Below, one piece after another: positions 40,080 through 47,927 of a DNA stretch of 47,927 bases. The stretch comes from JAFARZ01 sp035651595 (GTDB lineage: Bacteria; Actinomycetota; Actinomycetes; Streptosporangiales; Streptosporangiaceae). The stretch lies in NCBI GenBank assembly GCA_035651595.1, contig DASRFJ010000184.1, positions 1 to 47,927 of the forward strand, given 5' to 3'. The notes below the pieces were generated by a model. That model was not told where the DNA came from. It saw only the letters and a program-made list of their open reading frames with translations, and searched no databases. Position numbers and translations under genes: made by a program. Each line of letters starts with the position of its first letter. The stretch's first letter is position 1.

Positions 40080-41480
40080 GTGAAGACTGACGTCGAAGAG
40101 CTGAGCCCGACTCGTGTGCGGCTGAGCGTTGAGGTGCCATTCGAAGAGCTGAAGCCCAGCCTCGACAAGGCTTACCGGGATATCGCCCAGCAGGTAAGGA
40201 TCCCCGGCTTCCGCCCCGGACGGGTGCCGCCGCCGGTGATCGACCGCCGGATCGGCCGGGACTACGTGCTCAGCCAGGCCGTCAACGACGCCATCCCCGG
40301 CCTGTACGACAAGGCCGTCGCGGAGTCCGAGATCCAGCCGCTCGGCACGCCCGAGGTGGACATCTCCAGCATGGACTACGGCCAGCAGCTCACGTTCACC
40401 GTCGAGGTGGACAAGCGGCCCGCGTTTGAGCTGCCGGACTTCGCCACGCTGTCGGTGCAGGTAGACGGCACGCTGGTGACTCCGGACGAGGTAGAGGAGT
40501 ACCTGTCCTCGATCCGTGAGCGGTTCGCCTCGCTGAAGTCGGTGCAGCGGCCCGTCGAGGATGGCGACTTCGTGTCCATCGACCTGTCCGCGTCGGTGGA
40601 GGACAAGCCCGTCGAAGACGCCCAGGCCAGCGGCCTGTCCTACCAGATCGGCAGCGGATCGCTGCTCGACGGCCTGGACGCCGCGCTGATCGGGCTGTCG
40701 GCGGGGGAGACCGCCACGTTCCGCACCGAACTCGCGGGCGGCGATTTCGCCGGCCAGGAGGCGGACGTCACCGCGACCGTGCACAGCGTCAAGACCAAGG
40801 AACTGCCCGAGATGGACGACGAGTTCGCCCAGCTCGCGAGCGAGTTCGACACGCTCGGCGAGTTCCGGTCGAGCACCCGGGCGCAGCTTGAGCGCGTCAA
40901 GGAGATGCAGCAGGTCGTGCAGGCCAGAGACAAAGCGCTCGACGCCGTGCTCGACGCCGTCGACATTCCGCTGCCCGAAGGCATCGTCGAGGCCGAGATC
41001 ACTCAGAACAAGGAGTCGGTATCCGATCAGCTGTCGCGGGCCGGCACCACGCTGGAGGACTACCTGTCGGCCACGAACCAGACCGCCGAACAGTACGACC
41101 TTGACGCCCAGCAGCGCGCGCGGCGTGCGGTCAAGGTCAGCCTGGTGCTCGACAAGCTCGCGCGCGACGAGGAGATCAGCGTCAGCACCGAGGAGCTGTC
41201 CTCGTTCATCACCCGCCAGGCCGAGCAGATGGGCGTGAGCCCGGACCGGCTGGCCCAGCAGCTCACCGCCAGCAACCAGCTCAGCGTCGCCGCCGCCGAA
41301 GTGCTGCGTGGCAAGGCGATGAACGTGATCGCGGAGCGGGTCCGGGTCACCGATCCTTCGGGCTCGGTGGTGGACGTAGCCGCGGCGCTAGCCGCCCCCG
41401 TCCCCGACCCCGACGCGTCCGCCGAGGCTGACGTGGACGCTGAGGCTGACGCGTCCGCCGAGGCGGAAGCCGAGGCCTAA
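40080..41480 (+). CDS. tig: Trigger factor (ribosome-bound chaperone, peptidyl-prolyl isomerase)
   Basis: 466 residues from GTG 40080. The ribosome-binding signature is IPGFRPGRVPPPVID (residues ~41-55). The FKBP-like PPIase domain is at ~155-245 (VEDGDFVSIDLSASVED, LDGLDAALIGLSAGETATFR). The helical C-terminal arm follows (EITQNKESVSDQLSRAGTTL). The last ~35 residues are an unusual Ala/Asp/Glu repeat (DASAEADVDAEADASAEAEA). It sits ahead of clpP1-clpP2-clpX, the standard proteostasis arrangement, but a strong hairpin separates it from clpP1. Confidence 0.96.
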   Translation: MKTDVEELSPTRVRLSVEVPFEELKPSLDKAYRDIAQQVRIPGFRPGRVPPPVIDRRIGRDYVLSQAVNDAIPGLYDKAVAESEIQPLGTPEVDISSMDYGQQLTFTVEVDKRPAFELPDFATLSVQVDGTLVTPDEVEEYLSSIRERFASLKSVQRPVEDGDFVSIDLSASVEDKPVEDAQASGLSYQIGSGSLLDGLDAALIGLSAGETATFRTELAGGDFAGQEADVTATVHSVKTKELPEMDDEFAQLASEFDTLGEFRSSTRAQLERVKEMQQVVQARDKALDAVLDAVDIPLPEGIVEAEITQNKESVSDQLSRAGTTLEDYLSATNQTAEQYDLDAQQRARRAVKVSLVLDKLARDEEISVSTEELSSFITRQAEQMGVSPDRLAQQLTASNQLSVAAAEVLRGKAMNVIAERVRVTDPSGSVVDVAAALAAPVPDPDASAEADVDAEADASAEAEAEA

Positions 41481-41516
41481 CGCCGACGCCGAGGCGGCAA
41501 GCCCCGCCGAAGGCGC

Positions 41517-41548
<32 letters not shown>

Positions 41549-41600
41549 AGATCGTTTGACGTTTTGGTGCGCTATCACGCACCGAACCGTCAAACGATCT
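41549..41600. terminator. Strong hairpin after tig
   Basis: Arms 41549-41571 and 41578-41600 pair at 21 Watson-Crick positions plus one G-U, with one mismatch and a 6-base loop (ctatca). The stem starts agatcgtttgacg, related to the gatcgtt stem after the EamA gene at 8511. Just before it lie five copies of a caccgcc repeat (41516-41547). Best read as the tig terminator; no U-tract. Confidence 0.75.
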
Positions 41601-41672
41601 CCGATCGCCCAGAACGCACCGGACATATCGGGCGCAAGCGCGGGTGCCGCGTGGTATCAACGTGGTAGATCG

Positions 41673-41726
41673 CCCCTTCGTGGAAGTCTGACCCTCGTAA
41701 AGGAGGGTCGCGCCCCCACAAAGGGG
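41673..41726 (+). ncRNA. Possible structured RNA upstream of clpP1
   Basis: gaccctc (41690-41696) pairs with gagggtc (41703-41709) across a 6-base loop; cccc-acaaa-gggg (41714-41726) forms a second stem, which competes with an outer pairing of cccctt (41673-41678) to aagggg (41721-41726). The surrounding spacer 41601-42055 has no coding bias, and also has two cgctaacc repeats (near 41748 and 41766) and a G-rich tract (41835-41905). It could be a small RNA or a long clpP1 leader; no known class recognised. Confidence 0.3.
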
Positions 41727-42055
41727 AAATCCGACACGTTGTTCGATCGCTAACCTGTTTGTAGGCGCTAACCGAACGACCCTGAGCGGAGCTGTACGCC
41801 TCGCGCCACGGGGCCGCCGGGCTTTGGCGGTTAGGGGGTGCGGGGCGCACGAAGCCCTCTCTTGGGGGGCGCGGGGCGTCTCGGAGGGTGGGCGGGGAGC
41901 GGGGTTGGCGGGTGTAACCACAGGTCGTTCCGAGAACATAGGCTTTTGCTCATGGCAACTTGGTGCGCCTGTAGCGAACATGGGGCTGCCGGGGACGATC
42001 CGCGTTCGCGGCGGGGTTATGGTCCTGTCAACGACAACGAACATGACTGGAGCAG

Positions 42056-42694
42056 GTGACCATCGTGACTCAGCTTCAGACGCCGCCCGGGATCGTGGCT
42101 GCGTCCCCCGAGACTCCGCCGTCGCCGTTCGGGGACCAGCTATTCCAGCGGCTGCTGCGGCACCGGATCATCTTCCTCGGCCAGCAGGTGGACGACGACA
42201 TCGCCAACCGGATCTGCGCCGAGATGGTGCTGCTGGCCTCCGAGGACGATAAGCGCGACATCAGCATTTACATCAATTCGCCCGGCGGGTCGGTATACGC
42301 CGGTATGGCGATTTACGACATGATGCAGTACGTCCCGAACGATGTGGCCACCTACGCGATGGGAATGGCGGCGTCGATGGGCCAGTTCCTGCTCACCGCC
42401 GGCGCGGCCGGCAAGCGGTACGCGCTGCCGCATGCGCAGATCCTGATGCACCAGCCGTCCGGCGGCATCGGGGGCACCGCGTCCGACATCCGGATCCAGG
42501 CCGAGCAGATGCTGTACATCAAGCGCACGCTGTTCGAGCGCACCGCGTATCACACCGGCCAGCCCCTCGACCAGATCGAGAAGGATGCCGACCGGGACCG
42601 CTGGTTCACCGCCGAGGAAGCCAAAGACTACGGGTTCGTGGACCACGTGATCCGCAGCGCCGTCGAGGTGCCGACCGTGGGTCCGCTGTCATGA
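42056..42694 (+). CDS. clpP1: ATP-dependent Clp protease proteolytic subunit 1
   Basis: 212 residues from GTG 42056 (GTG 42065 is an alternative). Catalytic triad: Ser107 in GMAASMGQF, His132 in PHAQILMHQP, Asp181 in ADRDRWFTAEEA; oxyanion strand YINSPGGSVYAG. In actinobacteria two different ClpP rings associate and work with ClpX or ClpC1. The stop overlaps the clpP2 start as ATGA. Confidence 0.94.
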   Translation: MTIVTQLQTPPGIVAASPETPPSPFGDQLFQRLLRHRIIFLGQQVDDDIANRICAEMVLLASEDDKRDISIYINSPGGSVYAGMAIYDMMQYVPNDVATYAMGMAASMGQFLLTAGAAGKRYALPHAQILMHQPSGGIGGTASDIRIQAEQMLYIKRTLFERTAYHTGQPLDQIEKDADRDRWFTAEEAKDYGFVDHVIRSAVEVPTVGPLS

Positions 42695-43353
42695 GTTACA
42701 ACAGGGAGCCGAACATGAATCCGCAATCGCGGTATGTCCTGCCGTCCTTTGTGGAGCGGACGTCGTACGGGATCAAGGAGATGAACCCGTACAACAAGCT
42801 CTTCGAAGAGCGGATCATCTTCCTCGGGGTGCAGATCGACGACGCGTCGGCGAACGACGTGATGGCTCAGCTGATCACGCTGGAGTCGATCGACCCGGAT
42901 CGCGAGATCACCATGTACATCAACTCGCCCGGCGGGTCGATGACCTCGATGATGGCGATCTACGACACCATGCAGTTCGTCCAGCCGGAGATCATGACCT
43001 GCTGCATCGGCCAGGCGGCCAGCGCGGCCGCGGTCATCCTGGCGGCCGGCACCAACGGCAAGCGGGTCGCCCTGCCCAACTCGCGGATCCTGATCCACCA
43101 GCCGGCCACCGAGGGCGGCTACGGGCAGTCGACGGACATGGAGATCCAGGCGCGGGAAATCCTCCGGATGCGGTCGTCCATGGAGCAGATCCTGGCTCGC
43201 CACACCGGCAAGGACGAGGAAGAAGTCCGCCGGGACATCGAGCGGGACAAGTTCCTCACCGCCGAGGAGGCCAGGGACTACGGCCTCATCGACGAGGTGC
43301 TGACCACCATCAAACGGGGCACCGAGCGCGCTGTGGAGGTAGTGTCGTCTTAG
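42691..43353 (+). CDS. clpP2: ATP-dependent Clp protease proteolytic subunit 2
   Basis: 220 residues from ATG 42691, overlapping clpP1 by 4 bases. ATG 42715 has a better ribosome site (GGGAG, 6-base gap) and may be the true start. Triad: Ser111 in GQAASAAAVIL, His136 in NSRILIHQP, Asp186 in ERDKFLTAEEA. FVERTSYGIKEMNPYNKLFE is the usual ClpP2 N-terminus; it would be processed. It forms the mixed ClpP1P2 tetradecamer with the preceding gene product. Confidence 0.94.
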   Translation: MSYNREPNMNPQSRYVLPSFVERTSYGIKEMNPYNKLFEERIIFLGVQIDDASANDVMAQLITLESIDPDREITMYINSPGGSMTSMMAIYDTMQFVQPEIMTCCIGQAASAAAVILAAGTNGKRVALPNSRILIHQPATEGGYGQSTDMEIQAREILRMRSSMEQILARHTGKDEEEVRRDIERDKFLTAEEARDYGLIDEVLTTIKRGTERAVEVVSS

Positions 43354-43539
43354 CGGGAGGATTCAGCTCTTCCCTCTCGCGCCGCTGAGCGGTTTGATGG
43401 GTCCATCGGCGACCCATTCGCTCCCGCGAAGCGGTACCGTCGATTTAGCCGGCGGAGGCAACTGGGTACCAGGGGCCTGCCGGTAGTGGCCGGGGCCGGC
43501 CGCCCTCGTGGCGGTGGCCCGACGGAAAAGGAGTACTGG

Positions 43540-44814
<1,275 letters not shown>

Positions 44815-45112
44815 CCCTGTTCCCGGACCCGTCGTCTCGCCGGATCCGGTTACCGGGCGTACCGGCCATCCCCCGTCAGGCCGTCCCGTCAGCCAGTAGT
44901 ACATGTGTTCGAGTAGCGCCAGTTGGCCTGTGGATTCGTACCGTTAAGGCGACGTCCGCCTGTGGTCAACTTTGGGCGTATTGCCCATGATCATCGTTAT
45001 TCGCATGTAGCCTCACAGCATATTGCCGTATCTGGCGGGGTTCCCGCTCACGCCAGGATCTCGGACGCTGACAAGGCAGCCGTCTTCCGTAGCGACGGGG
45101 AATTGAGCACTG

Positions 45113-47548
45113 ATGAGCAGTTGGGATGCCCCCACGGGTAACTGGGAGTCTCACCCGGAGCCCGAACAAGCCGGCCGGTCCGGCGAGCAGGGCTATCAGC
45201 AAGGTGAGCTGGGTGGCGGTCATCACGCCCGCGGCGACCAGGGCGGGCTGCGGGCGGGGCGCAGGGCACTGCCCGGTTACGAGCAGGCGCAGAACCAGGA
45301 CGACAGAGCGGGCGCGTACGACCAGGGTGCGGGGTACGGGCAGGGATCAGGCTACGGCCAGTCCGGGTACGGCCAGTCCGGGTACGGCCAGTCAGGCTAC
45401 GGGCAGCAGCCCGTCTACGACCCGGTCTCGGGTTACGGCCCGTCGACGGCGCCGCAGCCGTCCTTCGGCTCCGGCTCGGCCGGCAGCTACGGCGCCGACT
45501 CACCGGGCTCCGGCGGCGCCCCGCAGCGCGGCTATTCCTCCGGTCCCCAGCGTTCCGCCGGCCAGGGTCGCGACGAGATCGACCCGCTGACCGCGCCCGG
45601 CCCGTTCAGCTCGCCCCCGGCGGGGGGCCCGTCCGGTCCCCAGCGACCGCTCGGCGCGCCCAGCGCCGGCCCGCGCCGGGCGGCAGGTGCCCTGCCACCC
45701 GGTCCGTCCGCCGCGCAGTCGCCGGCCTCGCCCAGCTCAGGCCCGCGCAGCTCAGGCCCGCTCAGCTCAGGCCCGCTCAGCTCAGACCCGCTCGGCTCCG
45801 GGGGCCAGCACGCGGCCGGCTACGGCGAAGGCGGCACCGCGGCTTACGGCCGGTACGGGGCGGACGAGCCCACCCGTTCGGCCTGGTCGGACTACGATGA
45901 CCAGCCGGGTTACGGCGATCAGGCGGGCTACGGCGCCCGGCCGGGGTCGCCGGGCCAGGGCGCGCCGGCCTTCGGCGCCCCGCCGCCGGAATACGGGCAG
46001 CCCACCTTCACCCCGCATTCCCAGCAGAGCCAGGACCAGGGCTACGGCGCCCAGCCGGGCTACGGCCAGAACGGCTACGGCCAGAACGGCTACGGGCAGA
46101 ACGGCTACGGGCAGAACGGCTACGGCCAGCAGCCGGGCTACGACCAGGCCGGTCACGGCCCGCAAGGCTACGGCGACCAGCAAGGCTACGGCGATCCGCC
46201 TGGCTACGGAGACCAGCCGGGTTACGGCGGCCAGCCGGGATACGGGCAGGACAGCAGCCAGGGCAGCACGCCGCCGAACGGCTTCGGCGGCCAGGCCGCG
46301 CGCGGCGCCCACGCCAGCCCGCCGGGCCCGGCCGGCCCGCTAGGCCAGCCAGGCCCGCTAGGCCAGCCCGGTCAGGCCCGGGCCGGGCAGGGCTACCAGG
46401 ACGAGACGTATCACCAGCCGGACGCCGAGCCCTCCGACTACCCGCAGGGCGCCTTCGGCGACTTCGGGCAGAACGGCTTCGGCTCACCCGGTTCCGGCTC
46501 GCCCGGGTTCGACCAGGACCCGGAGGCCACCAAGGTCCAGGGGTACGGCACCCCGTCCGGCTACGGCCAGGACGACTACGCGCCGAACCAGAACGGCTAC
46601 GCACCCAGCCAGAACGGGTACGCCCCGAGCCAGAACGCCCCGAGCCAGAACGGCTATGCCCCGCATCAGAACGGCTATGCCCCGAGCCAGAACGGGTACG
46701 CGCCGGACCAGAACGGGTACGGCCAGGACGACTACGGCCCGAGCGGCTACGGCGGTCAGGACAGCTACGGCCAGCAGGGCTTCGAGGCCCCCGCTGCGCC
46801 CGGCTTCGACGACGACGGCCCCGCCGCGCCCGGCCGCGGCACCCGGTCGCGCTCGGGCCCGCCGCGGCCGGGCGGCCGCCCGGCGCAGCGCCTCGGCGGG
46901 ACGAAGATGGTCCTGTACCTGACCGCCGCCGTGGTCGGCGTGGTGGCGATCGTGTTCCTGGTCATCCACCTGGCCAAGGGCGGCGGGGGCACGCCGAGCG
47001 CCAGTTCGTCCTCAACGGGCACGGGTAACACTGCCGCCGGCGGGCCGAACGGGACCGGCGCTTACGTGCTGACCCAGGCGGCCAAGGTGGGCTCGTTCCC
47101 GCTCGACCGGCCGGTGACGAACCAGTTCCAGCCCTTCGTCGGCAGCGCCACGAAGACGGTCACGAACTCCCTGAAGGCCAAGAAGGCAGGCAAGCCCGGG
47201 AAGTCCGTGATCGGTATCTACAACATGGGCACGGTCACGTCGATGAGCTCCCCCGGCTTCAAGGGCCTGGTCTTCATTGGCTACGACGGCACCTTCGACC
47301 CGGCCGCGGTCATCAAGATCGTGCGCGCCCACCTGAAGTCCTCGCGGGTGGTGGACCCGGGCCCGCACGGCGGCGAGATGGCGTGCGGCTACAACACCTC
47401 GGGGGGCGGCACCTCGAGCGAGTGCGTGTTCGCCACCAAGACCACCTTCGGCGTGGTGGAGTTCCTCAAGGGCGAGCATGCGGTGAAGCAGAGCGGCGCC
47501 GGCGCCCTAGCCCTCAAGGTCCGCGACGCGGTGGAGGTCAAGGCCTGA
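45113..47548 (+). CDS. Single-pass membrane protein with a huge Gly/Tyr/Gln/Asn-rich prion-like N-terminus
   Basis: 811 residues. Residues ~50-590 are low-complexity: GYGQS repeats near 80-100, five NGYGQ in a row at about 318-342, then NQNGYAPSQNGYAP-type repeats at ~485-540, mixed with Pro/Ser/Gly stretches. One membrane helix (MVLYLTAAVVGVVAIVFLVI, ~599-620) follows, and a ~165-residue extracellular domain (VGSFPLDRPVTNQFQPF, VIGIYNMGTVTS, FIGYDGTFDPAAVIKIV, two Cys). Topology should be N-in. The repetitive part resembles FET-type phase-separating segments. It sits between clpX and valS; similar proteins exist in actinobacteria at this place, function unknown to me. The 298-base spacer before it is A/T-rich near 44975-45030, a likely promoter. 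Confidence 0.85.
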   Translation: MSSWDAPTGNWESHPEPEQAGRSGEQGYQQGELGGGHHARGDQGGLRAGRRALPGYEQAQNQDDRAGAYDQGAGYGQGSGYGQSGYGQSGYGQSGYGQQPVYDPVSGYGPSTAPQPSFGSGSAGSYGADSPGSGGAPQRGYSSGPQRSAGQGRDEIDPLTAPGPFSSPPAGGPSGPQRPLGAPSAGPRRAAGALPPGPSAAQSPASPSSGPRSSGPLSSGPLSSDPLGSGGQHAAGYGEGGTAAYGRYGADEPTRSAWSDYDDQPGYGDQAGYGARPGSPGQGAPAFGAPPPEYGQPTFTPHSQQSQDQGYGAQPGYGQNGYGQNGYGQNGYGQNGYGQQPGYDQAGHGPQGYGDQQGYGDPPGYGDQPGYGGQPGYGQDSSQGSTPPNGFGGQAARGAHASPPGPAGPLGQPGPLGQPGQARAGQGYQDETYHQPDAEPSDYPQGAFGDFGQNGFGSPGSGSPGFDQDPEATKVQGYGTPSGYGQDDYAPNQNGYAPSQNGYAPSQNAPSQNGYAPHQNGYAPSQNGYAPDQNGYGQDDYGPSGYGGQDSYGQQGFEAPAAPGFDDDGPAAPGRGTRSRSGPPRPGGRPAQRLGGTKMVLYLTAAVVGVVAIVFLVIHLAKGGGGTPSASSSSTGTGNTAAGGPNGTGAYVLTQAAKVGSFPLDRPVTNQFQPFVGSATKTVTNSLKAKKAGKPGKSVIGIYNMGTVTSMSSPGFKGLVFIGYDGTFDPAAVIKIVRAHLKSSRVVDPGPHGGEMACGYNTSGGGTSSECVFATKTTFGVVEFLKGEHAVKQSGAGALALKVRDAVEVKA

Positions 47549-47597
47549 CCGCTCAATCAGGCTAGCGAGCGCTCCGCAGGCCGTAGACTCACCTGTC

Positions 47598-47927
47598 GTG
47601 AGTACCGCCGAGCCCATCGAGCTGCCGTCCCAGTACGCACCCTCCGAGGTGGAGGGGCCGCGCTACGAGCGCTGGGAGAAGGCAGGTTACTTCGCCGCGG
47701 ACGCGAGTTCCGACGCCCCGGCGTTCTCCATCGTCATCCCCCCGCCGAACGTCACCGGCTCCCTGCACATCGGCCACGCGCTCGACCACACGCTGATGGA
47801 CGCGCTGGTCAGGCGGCGCCGCATGCAGGGCTACAACGCCCTGTGGCTGCCGGGCATGGACCACGCCGGGATCGCCACCCAGAACGTGGTGGAGCGGGAG
47901 CTGGCCAAGGAGGGCCTCGACCGCCAC
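47598..47927 (+). CDS. valS: Valyl-tRNA synthetase, N-terminal part (runs off the window)
   Basis: 110 codons from GTG 47598 to the window edge. IELPSQYAPSEVEGPRYERW is the usual start; SIVIPPPNVTGSLHIGHALD contains the class I HIGH motif at residues 57-60; LWLPGMDHAGIATQNVVERE is typical ValRS sequence. It charges tRNA-Val. The 49-base gap after the Gly/Tyr/Gln-rich protein gene is short, so read-through from that gene is possible. Confidence 0.95.
   Translation, partial: MSTAEPIELPSQYAPSEVEGPRYERWEKAGYFAADASSDAPAFSIVIPPPNVTGSLHIGHALDHTLMDALVRRRRMQGYNALWLPGMDHAGIATQNVVERELAKEGLDRH

Noticed and set aside
44923..45141. 72-codon open frame before the Gly/Tyr/Gln-rich protein
   Set aside because: No ribosome site or GC3 bias; lies in an A/T-rich probable promoter region.

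Overview
The window is very GC-rich (around 70 percent by eye), densely packed, with strong G/C third-codon bias, frequent GTG/TTG starts and an actinobacterial gene order (tig, clpP1, clpP2, clpX, a Gly/Tyr/Gln-rich membrane protein, valS). SARP, LuxR/LAL, MocR, SigE-type regulators and a class E sortase point to a filamentous actinomycete; a Streptosporangiales-like host is my guess, but the sequence alone does not fix the genus.

Layout. 1-8.5 kb: the tail of an unknown gene, a pterin-dehydratase-like/VOC protein, a secreted propeller-like protein, a tightly overlapping minus-strand operon (phosphoesterase, molybdopterin oxidoreductase, FAD reductase, zinc-ribbon DUF6510), the tail of a lost sigma-factor gene, a GNAT-aldo/keto reductase fusion and an EamA transporter. 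8.5-13.5 kb: repeat-rich spacer, a 960-residue SARP-NB-ARC-TPR regulator and a MocR regulator with a direct-repeat operator. 13.5-15.6 kb: a three-gene cassette of processive-type GT2 glycosyltransferase, a 40-residue protein that is almost only an LPTTG sorting signal, and a class E sortase; this is the most interesting part of the window. 15.6-24 kb: frameshifted MFS transporter, LysR, truncated VOC protein, DUF167 protein, secreted lactonase-like propeller, MacB/FtsX-type ABC exporter, tRNA-Gly. 24-33 kb: SigE-family sigma factor coupled to a membrane-anchored YVTN propeller, 6-phosphogluconate dehydrogenase, DeoR regulator facing a sugar-catabolic pair whose PfkB kinase is broken, polysaccharide deacetylase lipoprotein, NmrA-like protein, tRNA-Pro. 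33-40 kb: compact LAL regulator, FUSC membrane protein fused in frame to a secreted domain, lipoprotein, GlxA-type regulator, small four-helix membrane protein. 40-47.9 kb: the conserved proteostasis block and the start of valS.

How genes work together. The GT2/micropeptide/sortase cassette suggests that a surface glycan or a short peptide tag is handled by a dedicated sortase. The molybdopterin/FAD/DUF6510 genes look like an electron-transfer set. The DeoR gene and the kinase/aldolase pair share TGATCA-type putative operators. Trigger factor, ClpP1P2 and ClpX form the protein-quality-control block. Several loci show decay (sigma remnant, PfkB deletion, MFS frameshift, half VOC domain), and the spacers carry at least one dispersed palindromic repeat family and several large hairpins.
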